The notes beneath the pieces were generated by a model. It was not told the origin of the DNA. It made no database searches and saw only the letters and a program-made list of their open reading frames with translations. Position numbers and translations under genes: made by a program. Source: Pseudomonadota bacterium (lineage in GTDB: Bacteria > Pseudomonadota > Gammaproteobacteria > Burkholderiales > Thiobacillaceae). Taken from it: a DNA stretch of 57,195 bases. Every line of letters begins with the position of its first letter. The stretch's first letter is position 1. The DNA is taken from NCBI GenBank assembly GCA_021802945.1, contig JAJZRE010000005.1:9574-66768 (forward strand), given 5' to 3'. Below, piece after piece: positions 8,280 through 15,758 of this stretch.

Positions 8280-9836
8280 TTACTCGATTGCCGCAGCCAT
8301 CTCCTCGCCTGTCGGCGCATGCGCGGCTTTCGCCGGGCCGCGCAACAGCAGGATGAGCGGGATGGTTGCCAGCGTGATCCACATCATCAACCGGAAATCC
8401 TGAAGATACGCGAGTGACGCGGCCTGCCGCGTAATCTCGTTGTTGAGCGCGGTCAGGCCCTGCGGCGTGGTCAGGTTGTATGCGCCGGCCTCGGCGGCCT
8501 GGCGCAGGGCCAGATTGAAGGGCGTGAGGTAATCCGCCAGCGCGGCGTGATTCGTCTGGGTGTGCTGCGACAGATAGGTGATCACGACCGAGATGCCGAT
8601 GCTGCTGCCCAGGTTGCGCATCAGGCTGAACAGCGCGGTGCCCTCGTTGCGGAAATGCGGGGCGAGGGTGGCGAACGTGATGGTGGAGAGCGGCACGAAG
8701 ATGAAGCCGAGCCCGAGCCCCTGCGTGATGCCGGTGCGCACGATGTCCCAGCCGGTGACGTCCGGCGTGAAGCGGGTCATTTCCCACAGGGAAAAACTCA
8801 CCAGCAGCAGGCCCGCAAAGATCTTGTAGCGCGGATCGACCTTGCCTGACAGCTTGCCGACCGTGATCATCGCGATCATCGTTCCCACGCCGCGCGGCGC
8901 CAGCAGGAGGCCGACGTCTATCACCGGGTAGCCCATCAGGTACTGCATGAAAGGCGGCAGCAGGGCCATCGTCGCCAGCAGGATGATGCCGACGATGAAG
9001 ATGAACACCAGGCCGATGCTGAAGTTGCGGTCACGAAACAGCCCGGGCTCGATGAACGGCTGCGGGTGGGTGAACATGTGCGCGACGAAGAGGTAGAGGA
9101 ACAGACCGGCGAGCATGGCCTCGATCACGACTTCCGGACTGGCGAACCAGGCCAGCGACTCGCCGCGATCCAGCATCATCTGCAGCGCGCCGATGCCCAG
9201 GCTCAGCATGGCGAAACCCGGCAGGTCGAACCGGCGCGAACGGTCGATGGCGGTTTCCTTGACGTAGGTCGCAAGGCCCAGCCAGGCCAGGAGTCCGAAG
9301 GGCAGGTTGATGTAGAACACCCAGCGCCAGTTGTAATACTCGGTGAGCCAGCCCCCGAGCGTGGGGCCGAGGATCGGCCCGACCATGACGCCCACGCCCC
9401 ACAAGGCCATCGCCCTGCCATGCTGTTCGCGCGGATAGGCGTCGAGCAGCACCGATTGCGACAGCGGCACCAGGCTGGCGCCGAACACCCCCTGCAGCAG
9501 GCGGAACACCACGATTTCCGGCAGGCTCTGCGCCGCCCCGCACAGCATCGACGCCAGCGTGAATCCGATCACCGATCCGATGAACAGACGCTTGCGGCCG
9601 AAGCGGGCGGCGAGGAAGCCGGTCAGCGGCATGAAGATGGCCGCCGCCACGATGTAGGAGGTGAGCACCCAGGAAATCTGGTCCTGGGTGGCGCCCATCG
9701 ACCCCTGCATGTGCGGCAGCGCCACATTGGCGATGGTCGTGTCCAGCGCCTGCATGATGGTGGCCAGCATCACCGACAGGGTGATGAAACCGCGGTGGGC
9801 AGTCTCCGCTTGCGCGGCGCGCGCGGAAGCAGTCAT
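8280..9836 (-). CDS. emrB: EmrB/QacA-type multidrug efflux MFS transporter (DHA2, 14 TM)
   Basis: A 518-residue proton-driven exporter of the DHA2 branch. Family signatures are visible: LDTTIANVALPHMQGSMG in TM1, the motif A-like GFLAARFGRKRLF, and motif C GVGVMVGPILGPTLGGWL in TM5. About 14 hydrophobic segments fit DHA2 rather than the 12-TM DHA1. It is the last gene of a minus-strand marR-emrA-emrB operon, seven bases after emrA. With the membrane-fusion partner and an outer-membrane channel encoded elsewhere it should form a tripartite pump; the substrates cannot be read from sequence. Confidence 0.93.
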   Translation of the reverse strand: MTASARAAQAETAHRGFITLSVMLATIMQALDTTIANVALPHMQGSMGATQDQISWVLTSYIVAAAIFMPLTGFLAARFGRKRLFIGSVIGFTLASMLCGAAQSLPEIVVFRLLQGVFGASLVPLSQSVLLDAYPREQHGRAMALWGVGVMVGPILGPTLGGWLTEYYNWRWVFYINLPFGLLAWLGLATYVKETAIDRSRRFDLPGFAMLSLGIGALQMMLDRGESLAWFASPEVVIEAMLAGLFLYLFVAHMFTHPQPFIEPGLFRDRNFSIGLVFIFIVGIILLATMALLPPFMQYLMGYPVIDVGLLLAPRGVGTMIAMITVGKLSGKVDPRYKIFAGLLLVSFSLWEMTRFTPDVTGWDIVRTGITQGLGLGFIFVPLSTITFATLAPHFRNEGTALFSLMRNLGSSIGISVVITYLSQHTQTNHAALADYLTPFNLALRQAAEAGAYNLTTPQGLTALNNEITRQAASLAYLQDFRLMMWITLATIPLILLLRGPAKAAHAPTGEEMAAAIE

Positions 9837-9843
9837 GCGCGAT

Positions 9844-10920
9844 CTAGAACGACAGGCCGAGCAGGCGGCGGCGGTGGCCGGTATCGATCTCGACCTCCGT
9901 GCTCAGGCCTGCGCGCAGTGGCGGCGCATCCGCAGGGTTTTCCAGCCGGATGCGCACCGGCACGCGCTGGGTGATCTTGACCCAGTTGCCGGTCGCATTC
10001 TGGGCAGGGATCACCGAAAACTCCGAGCCCGTCGCGGGGCTCAGGCTCTCCACCACGCCGTGCCAGGATACGGACGGATAGGTGTCGACGTGGATGGACA
10101 CGGGCTGCCCCGGACGCACCCAGGTCAGGTCGGTTTCCGGAAAATTGGCCTCGACCCACGGGTTGCTGCTCGCCACCAGCGTCGTGACCACCGTGCCGGC
10201 CTCCACATACTGCCCCGGCTTGGGCAGCTTGCCCACCGTGCCGGGCAGCGGCGCATGGACCTCGACGTGAGCCAGATCGAGCTTCGCCTGCTCGAGTTCG
10301 GCTTCGGCGGCGAGGTAGGACGGATGGCGCGTGATGCCGGAATCGATGCTGCCGCCCAGCGTTTCGGCTATGCGCTTCAGATCCTGCTCCAGCGCGGCGA
10401 TCTGCTGCGCCGCGAGTGTCGTGTTCTGCTTGGCGTCGTCATAGCGGGAAGCGGAGATGAAATGCTTCGCCACCAGGTCGGCCTGGCGTTGCCGGTCCCT
10501 GTTGGCGAAGGCGAGCCGGGTGCGCGCCAGCGCGATTTCCGCCTGCTTTTCCCGGTAGCTTGCCTGCAGGGCCGAGAGGTCGGTGCGCACCTGGGCCAGC
10601 TTGGCCTCGGCCTTCGCCACGGCGACCCGGAACGGCGCGGGATCGAGCCGGAACAGAACCTGACCGGCGCTGACCGCCTGGTTCTCGCGAACCGGGACGT
10701 CCTGGACGGAGCCGGATACTTCGGCGCTCACCGGCACCTTGTCTGCCTTGATGTAGGCGTTGTCGGTGGAGACATGGCGCCCGCCGTTCAGATAGACGCC
10801 CAGCGCGATGGCGACGACGATCAGGGGCACCACGACCAGCAGGATCGGCCGGGCGCGCTGACGACGGCTGCGCGGCCCGGCTTCGGGGGCATGGATTTCG
10901 GGAGTCCGGGGGGCGCTCAT
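9844..10920 (-). CDS. emrA: EmrA/HlyD-family membrane fusion protein
   Basis: Periplasmic adaptor (358 residues) linking the EmrB pump to an outer-membrane channel. It has a short cytoplasmic tail, one TM helix (about residues 25-43, PILLVVVPLIVVAIALGVYL), a split biotinyl/lipoyl domain (HVSTDNAYIKADKVPVSAEV, later VEVHAPLPGTVGKLPKPG), a central coiled-coil hairpin rich in Ala/Glu/Gln and a C-terminal beta barrel. The start overlaps the marR stop by four bases (ATGA), showing operon coupling. Confidence 0.93.
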   Translation of the reverse strand: MSAPRTPEIHAPEAGPRSRRQRARPILLVVVPLIVVAIALGVYLNGGRHVSTDNAYIKADKVPVSAEVSGSVQDVPVRENQAVSAGQVLFRLDPAPFRVAVAKAEAKLAQVRTDLSALQASYREKQAEIALARTRLAFANRDRQRQADLVAKHFISASRYDDAKQNTTLAAQQIAALEQDLKRIAETLGGSIDSGITRHPSYLAAEAELEQAKLDLAHVEVHAPLPGTVGKLPKPGQYVEAGTVVTTLVASSNPWVEANFPETDLTWVRPGQPVSIHVDTYPSVSWHGVVESLSPATGSEFSVIPAQNATGNWVKITQRVPVRIRLENPADAPPLRAGLSTEVEIDTGHRRRLLGLSF

Positions 10921-11381
10921 TCGGACTTCTCCCCGGCGTGACGGCGTGGCAATGCGGCGAGGTTGGCGCGCATCGTGTTCAGCGCGCGGAGCAGCGCCTC
11001 GGCTTGGTGGTTGTCGATGCCGGCCAGGGCATCGGCGCGGATTGACGTCGCGACCTGTTCGATCGCGGAGAGGTGGGCGGCGGCCTCGGGCTCGAGAAAC
11101 AACTTGTAGGCCCGGCGGTCGGACGGGTCGGGGCGCCGCTCCACCAGCCTGGCTTCCGCCAGCTGGTCGATCAGGCGCGCAAGCGAAATGGGCTGTATCT
11201 CCAGCATGTCCGCCAGCTCGACCTGGCGTATCCCCTCGTTGCGGGATACGTAAATCAGCGCGCGTGCCTGGGCCAGCGTGAGCGAACTGCCTTCCAGCCG
11301 CTGCCTGAAGGCATGGCGCATCAGGCGCGACACGTCCGCGAGAAGAAACCCCAGGCTGTCCTGTCTTGTTTTCACGGCCAT
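10917..11381 (-). CDS. MarR-family repressor of the efflux operon
   Basis: A 154-residue winged-helix dimeric regulator. The DNA-binding region is GIRQVELADMLEIQPISLARLIDQLAEARLVERRPDPSDRRAYKLFL, shown here as the usual MarR helix-turn-helix plus wing ending in DxRDRR-like PSDRRAY. It is first in its operon and followed by emrA with a four-base overlap. A perfect palindrome begins four bases upstream of the ATG at 11381, arguing for autorepression released by pump substrates. No Shine-Dalgarno is visible before the ATG, so the mRNA may have a very short leader or the true start may differ slightly. Confidence 0.9.
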   Translation of the reverse strand: MAVKTRQDSLGFLLADVSRLMRHAFRQRLEGSSLTLAQARALIYVSRNEGIRQVELADMLEIQPISLARLIDQLAEARLVERRPDPSDRRAYKLFLEPEAAAHLSAIEQVATSIRADALAGIDNHQAEALLRALNTMRANLAALPRRHAGEKSE

Positions 11382-11384
11382 CCG

Positions 11385-11409
11385 ATATAATAAGCTTAGC
11401 TTATTATAT
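11385..11409. promoter_or_regulatory. 25-bp perfect palindrome, MarR operator and promoter
   Basis: Left arm ATATAATAAGCT (11385-11396), central T, right arm AGCTTATTATAT (11398-11409): a perfect 12-bp inverted repeat. Read on the minus strand it contains TATAAT, so repressor binding would cover the -10 element. Size, symmetry and position next to marR fit a MarR operator; direct binding is inferred. Confidence 0.75.
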
Positions 11410-11472
11410 GTCAGGCATGCTTAATGGGTCAATGGCCATGCCGGCCGCTGCATGCTGCCGCATGCGCGCTGG

Positions 11473-13929
11473 CTAACCGGCCACGCCGGGAATGCGCCAC
11501 CTGATCATCGCGACCTTCACGGCGTCGTTCACGACGAGACACGAAAACATCGCGTAACCGAATAGCGCGAGCATCTGCCACCACGGCAATGGCGCGAAAT
11601 CCGGAAGACCCGCGAAGGTCAGCAGGGTGCCGATCAGCACATCCGCCGCGAGCGCCGCCAGCAGAATCGTGCTGGGCATGGTCGTCCAGAACCACCGCCG
11701 TTCTCGCGCGGACACGATCGAGAATGCAGCGAAGTAGAGCAGCATCAGGAAGCTGAAGGAGTAAAGGGCGCTGACGTTGGCCGCCAGCCCGAAGCGCGAC
11801 CAGCCGATGTACAAACCCGCCAGCGTTTCCATCACCATGGCCACGCCGAGCACCACGGACACCTCGATGAAGCCGCCGATATTCCATGTCTCCGGCTTGC
11901 TGGAGGGTTGAACGGTGTCGGTGGCGAGGGAAATCTTCGCGAAGTCCGTCATGAAGGCCAGCAGCAGCATGGCAAAGGCGGAAACGACGAACCTGCCGGT
12001 CACCACAAACGCGATCGAGACAAACCCCGCCTTCAGGATCGTGCGGCTGATCTTGTTGATGATCCAGGTCAGCACCCGCTGGTAAATGGTTCGTCCCTGC
12101 CTGACCAGCGTCACGATGTTCGTCAGCCCCGCTTCAGTCAGGACAACGCTTGCCGCGCCTTTTGCGACATCGGTCGCGCTGCTGACGGCGATGCCGACTT
12201 CGGCCTGGCGCAGTGCGGGCGCGTCGTTGACGCCGTCGCCCGTCATGCCGGTCACGTGCCCGGCGGCCTGCAGGTGCCGCACCACGACATATTTGTCCTC
12301 AGGATACACCTCGGCGAAACCATCGACGCCCGCCAGCAGGTCGGCCGACTCGCTGCCAGGCTGAGTGCCCTCGGCTTTCAGGTCTGCCACGCGCCGGATG
12401 TTGGACAGCCCGACGTCCTGCGCGATTTCACTGGCCACCGCCAGCGCATCGCCGGTCAGCATCTTCACCGAAACGCCGAGATCGCGGAGTTCGGTGATGA
12501 GCGCCCGGGCATCCGGCCGGGGCGGATCGTACAAGGTCACCAGCCCGACGAGTCCGGGCGTGCCGGTCTCAGGACCTCGCGCCACGGCCAGCGTCCGGTA
12601 CCCCTTCATGGCCGATGCGCTGACCCGCGACTCCAGGGCCTCGATGGCCTGGGGCTGCAGCCCGCAGGCCGCGGCGACGGTCCGAACAGCGCCTTTCATC
12701 ACGCGCAGCCGCTGCCCGTCCTGTTCGATCACGGCTTCCGTCCGGCGGTTCGCGGCGTCGAACGGCGCGAAGGAGACGGGCGTGACCGCGGACTTGCCGT
12801 CGAATATATGCCGCTCTTTCGCCGCGGCGAGGAACGCCAGGTCGATCGGATCCTGATTGGCCTCCTGTGACGCACTCGCGCCGGCGAACAGCACCTCGGC
12901 CTCGGTTGCGCGTTCCAGCGGAATCACGCCGGTGACGGCCAGCTGGTTCATCGTGATCGTGCCCGTCTTGTCCACGCACAGGACGTCCATCGTCGCGGCA
13001 TCCTCCGCGGCGCTGAGGCGTGTAACCAGTACGCCGCGTCGCGCCAGTTCCCTGGCGCCGACGGCCATGCTGACGGTGAACATGACGGGGAGGGCCACCG
13101 GGACCGCACTCAACAACAGGACGAGCATGAGGGGAACCATCTCGAGAAGCGGCGTGCCCCGGATCACCGACAGCACGATCACCCCGCCGAGCAGCGCGCC
13201 GACGATCACGAACAGCCAGCGCACCACCCGGGCCACCACGGCTTCGATGTGCAGCCTTGGGCGCGCCTGCTGAACCAGCTCGGTGGTGCGGCCAAAGTAC
13301 GTTTGCGCCCCTGTCAGCAGAACCACGCCGTTGCCTTCTCCCCGGCGGACGACGGATCCCGACGAGAGCACATCCCCGACCGCCTTGTCCGCGTCCTTCG
13401 ATTCTCCGGTGAGGGCCGACTGGTCAACACTCAAGGTGCCCGTCAGGAGCGTGATATCTGCCGGAATGATGTCGCCCGGACGCATGCGGACGATGTCGCC
13501 GGGGACCAGTTCCCGGGCTGGAATCACCTGCCAGCTCGATTCGCGCAGGACGCGCGCATTGACCTGCAGGCGTCGCCTGAGCGTCTCGACCACACCGGCC
13601 GCCCGACGCTCCTGCATGAACCCCAGCACGGCATTGACGACCAGGAGCGCCCCGACCACGGCGAGATCCGAGTATTTCCGCAGCACCGCCGACAGGATCA
13701 TGATCAACTCGAGCATCCATGCCGACACGCCCCAGAATTTTCCGAGAAACTGGAGGAGCGGGTGCCCTTTCTGCTCGGTCACCTCGTTGTACCCGTATTC
13801 CTTTCGGCGCGCGTCCACGTCGCCATGCGTGAGTCCGGTTTCGGGGTTCACGTGGAGTGCCAGGAGCGCATCGGGAACCGATGCGATGTCGGGTGCTTTT
13901 CTGGCTGATGACATCGAACGTGGAATCAT
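11473..13929 (-). CDS. P3A-type plasma-membrane proton-translocating ATPase
   Basis: An 818-residue P-type ATPase resembling fungal/plant and archaeal H+-ATPases. It has an N-terminal cation ATPase region (GLTHGDVDARRKEYGYNEV), the actuator TGES loop (SALTGESKDADK), PVALPVMF in TM4, the phosphorylation site DKTGT at about D320, MLTGDALAVA, and the hinge GMTGDGVNDAPAL. The C-terminus has several TM helices without a long regulatory tail. The start at 13929 has GGAG about seven bases upstream; the in-frame Met at 13914 is an alternative. It is divergent from a universal stress gene, which suggests a role in pH or energy stress. Proton specificity is family-based inference. Confidence 0.9.
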   Translation of the reverse strand: MIPRSMSSARKAPDIASVPDALLALHVNPETGLTHGDVDARRKEYGYNEVTEQKGHPLLQFLGKFWGVSAWMLELIMILSAVLRKYSDLAVVGALLVVNAVLGFMQERRAAGVVETLRRRLQVNARVLRESSWQVIPARELVPGDIVRMRPGDIIPADITLLTGTLSVDQSALTGESKDADKAVGDVLSSGSVVRRGEGNGVVLLTGAQTYFGRTTELVQQARPRLHIEAVVARVVRWLFVIVGALLGGVIVLSVIRGTPLLEMVPLMLVLLLSAVPVALPVMFTVSMAVGARELARRGVLVTRLSAAEDAATMDVLCVDKTGTITMNQLAVTGVIPLERATEAEVLFAGASASQEANQDPIDLAFLAAAKERHIFDGKSAVTPVSFAPFDAANRRTEAVIEQDGQRLRVMKGAVRTVAAACGLQPQAIEALESRVSASAMKGYRTLAVARGPETGTPGLVGLVTLYDPPRPDARALITELRDLGVSVKMLTGDALAVASEIAQDVGLSNIRRVADLKAEGTQPGSESADLLAGVDGFAEVYPEDKYVVVRHLQAAGHVTGMTGDGVNDAPALRQAEVGIAVSSATDVAKGAASVVLTEAGLTNIVTLVRQGRTIYQRVLTWIINKISRTILKAGFVSIAFVVTGRFVVSAFAMLLLAFMTDFAKISLATDTVQPSSKPETWNIGGFIEVSVVLGVAMVMETLAGLYIGWSRFGLAANVSALYSFSFLMLLYFAAFSIVSARERRWFWTTMPSTILLAALAADVLIGTLLTFAGLPDFAPLPWWQMLALFGYAMFSCLVVNDAVKVAMIRWRIPGVAG

Positions 13930-14116
13930 GGCGTGCTCCGATTGGCCGGAAGGGGCTGGCCAGGCCAGGTGTCTTGGCCGGGCATTGGGCAGAGAGTAGA
14001 TGGACTATTATGAATCGGGGCGCGGCGCATTCAAGAAGTGATCCGTCGCCGGGGTGTCTTGAGATCGTTGAGGCGCATGATTTCCTTAAATCGCACGCAG
14101 GGGAGTGAGACAAGCC

Positions 14117-14572
14117 ATGTACAAATCGATTCTGGTCGCCATCGACGGCAGCCAAACGTCCGAGCTGGCCTTGAAGGAGGCGGTTCACCTGGCCAAGGGC
14201 CTGGGGGCCAGACTCCTCATCGTCAACGTGGTTGATGAGGTCAACTTCAACTGGGCGGAGTATCCGAACCTGACGGAAATCTGGGACGCGCTGGTCGCCA
14301 GCGGACGCGCCCTGCTCGGCAAGGCCGCTGCCACGGCGGCGGAAGCCGGGGTCGCAGCCGACACCCGGCTTGTCGAACTGGACAAACTGGGGGACCGCGT
14401 TCCCGAAGCCCTCGCGCGCGAAGCCGATGCCTGGCCAGCCGATCTGATCGTGGTGGGCACGCATGGCCGGCGCGGCCTGAGCCATGTGTTTCTCGGCAGC
14501 GTTGCCGAGGGAATCGTGCGTGTGGCGACCAAGCCCGTGTTGCTGATCCGGAGCCCGAAGATAACCGCTTGA
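14117..14572 (+). CDS. Universal stress protein, UspA family
   Basis: A 151-residue single-domain Usp protein. It opens MYKSILVAIDGSQTSELAL and ends with the ATP-binding signature VGTHGRRGLSHVFLGSVAE, so it belongs to the ATP-binding UspFG-like type. The chosen ATG has GGGGAGTGAGA upstream; an in-frame start at 14105 would extend past this site. It is divergent from the proton ATPase with a ~187-base shared regulatory region. A role in stress survival is a family-level statement. Confidence 0.9.
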   Translation: MYKSILVAIDGSQTSELALKEAVHLAKGLGARLLIVNVVDEVNFNWAEYPNLTEIWDALVASGRALLGKAAATAAEAGVAADTRLVELDKLGDRVPEALAREADAWPADLIVVGTHGRRGLSHVFLGSVAEGIVRVATKPVLLIRSPKITA

Positions 14573-15073
14573 TCCGTTCGCGCGCGCGATGGGGCTGCAA
14601 TCGGGGGCACCGGCACGTCCGGACGTAAAGATGGCCATAACCCTGGAGGATTATGGCCATCTTTGGACCACCAGGGATCATGTTCTGGTGGTGGGGCGGA
14701 ACCTCGCGCCAAACCTATGTAACTCAGCGCCTTATAGCCGCTTCGAACTTTTGCGGAAAGGTGCGGAGTCCAGCCCCTGCTGTCGGCAACCGTATCAGTT
14801 CCGGCCTGCTGTTGGCATCAGCCAAGTGCGCCAGATCGACGGCCAGTTCGATTCCGGAGACCGGAATTGAACCAGCGTCCGCTTCGGGCGCCTGGCGCCC
14901 ACGATCTACCCGACGCACCCGGGCTACTGCCTGGTCGCCCAAATGTCGTACTCGACCATCGGCTTGGACTTTGTGCGCAGGAAGGCATCCGCCTGGCGCT
15001 TGCCTTCTGTGGCAGACCCAGCCTCCCTGATAGGGGTGATGCGCCAGCCGCTGTCACTGAGGGAGCTCTTGAT
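14573..15073. other. Gene-poor junction between core DNA and the accessory region
   Basis: About 500 bases without a convincing gene. It holds a 14-bp perfect inverted repeat (14627-14640 with 14651-14664), the CCACCAG/CTGGTGG hairpin (14668-14691), a degenerate tRNA/tmRNA-like T-arm (about 14853-14880), and a minus-strand open stretch ending near 14924 that could be a gene scrap. The mixture of scraps fits the edge of an integrated element. Confidence 0.5.
14621..14691. repeat. Double-hairpin repeat, copy 1
   Basis: A hairpin of AAAGATGGCCATAA and its complement around a 10-base loop is followed by a second hairpin CCACCAG ... CTGGTGG. Bases 14660-14691 are identical to 20097-20128 (32 bases), and GGACGT precedes both copies. 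On the minus strand the order is CCACCA, small hairpin, then a stem ending in TTT, which is the layout of a tRNA or tmRNA 3' end followed by a terminator. Confidence 0.75.
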
Positions 15074-15690
15074 GAGGTCGAGCGGGTCGGCGCGCCTGAC
15101 CGGCTGCTCGCCGGCAAGCTCGCCGAGCTCCGCGCCGTCCTGCTGCTGCATCCGGATGATTCGTCGGCATTGCGGGAAGAGGTCCAGCACGAGTCGGACA
15201 CCCTACCGGGAATCTCCATCCGGGTGAAGAACGCGCAGGGTGAGGTGATCGCGGAGAGCCCGGAGTCCGGCAAGGTCTTCGACGAAGGTGGTTTGCTCAC
15301 GACCGGGATTCCGGATGGCAACCAGGCGCGCAGTCTCGTGGGGCGTGGCGGCGAGCAATTCCGTGTCTTGTCGGGCGGTTTCGAACTCGGCACGCGCTAC
15401 AGGGTGGATGTGGCGCTGAGTCTCACCAAGGAGGAGCGCTTGTTGGCGGACTACCGGCGGATGCTGATTTCGTTTCTGGCCGCAGCGTTGGCGGTTGCCC
15501 TGGCCGCGGGATTCCTGATCGCCCGCCGTGGCTTGCGGCCGGTGTCCCGACTGGCCGCCATCGTCGATGAACTGGGGCCTGACCAATTGCATCGCCGCAT
15601 CGGCGAGGAGGCCTGGCCGGCTGAAGTGAAGCCGCTTGCGACCAACTTCGACCGCCTGCTGTCGCGTCTGGAAGAATGTGCCTCTCGTCC
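15074..15690 (+). pseudogene. Heavy-metal sensor histidine kinase fragment (CusS/IrlS type)
   Basis: In-frame sequence resembles the sensor part of a heavy-metal two-component kinase: the periplasmic DRLLAGKLAELRAVLLLHPDD ... VRVKNAQGE-like region, a TM helix (ISFLAAALAVALAAGFLIA), and a HAMP linker (RRGLRPVSRLAAIVDEL) ending LLSRLEE. The N-terminal TM and the whole catalytic part (H-box and ATPase) are absent, and homology stops abruptly at about 15690. No start codon or response regulator belongs to it. It is a truncated remnant left by recombination at the edge of the accessory region. Confidence 0.75.
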
Positions 15691-15758
15691 TGATCGGCAT
15701 GAACGTCGTCTACTCCCTTACGGCCAAGGCTTACGCCTCGAATGCCCCTTCAGGCTGA
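15678..15758 (+). pseudogene. Possible MFS transporter scrap
   Basis: Twenty-seven codons in a different frame read VPLVLIGMNVVYSLTA and then diverge to a stop. The VPLVL..MNVVY pattern is typical of a transmembrane segment of some MFS transporters. It directly abuts the kinase fragment and overlaps the start of the following ATPase. Short length makes this uncertain. Confidence 0.3.

Noticed and set aside
14840-14945. tRNA-like sequence on the minus strand (TTCAATTCC T-loop, GGGTAGATC D-arm-like)
   Set aside because: A T-arm can be drawn, but the acceptor ends do not pair, position 33 would be C and the variable region does not fit. It may be a decayed tRNA or tmRNA end but is not a functional tRNA.
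14924-15190. Minus-strand 88-codon frame
   Set aside because: Partly antisense to the kinase fragment and without a start signal; the last 45 codons look protein-like but match no family I can name, so it is left as a possible scrap only.
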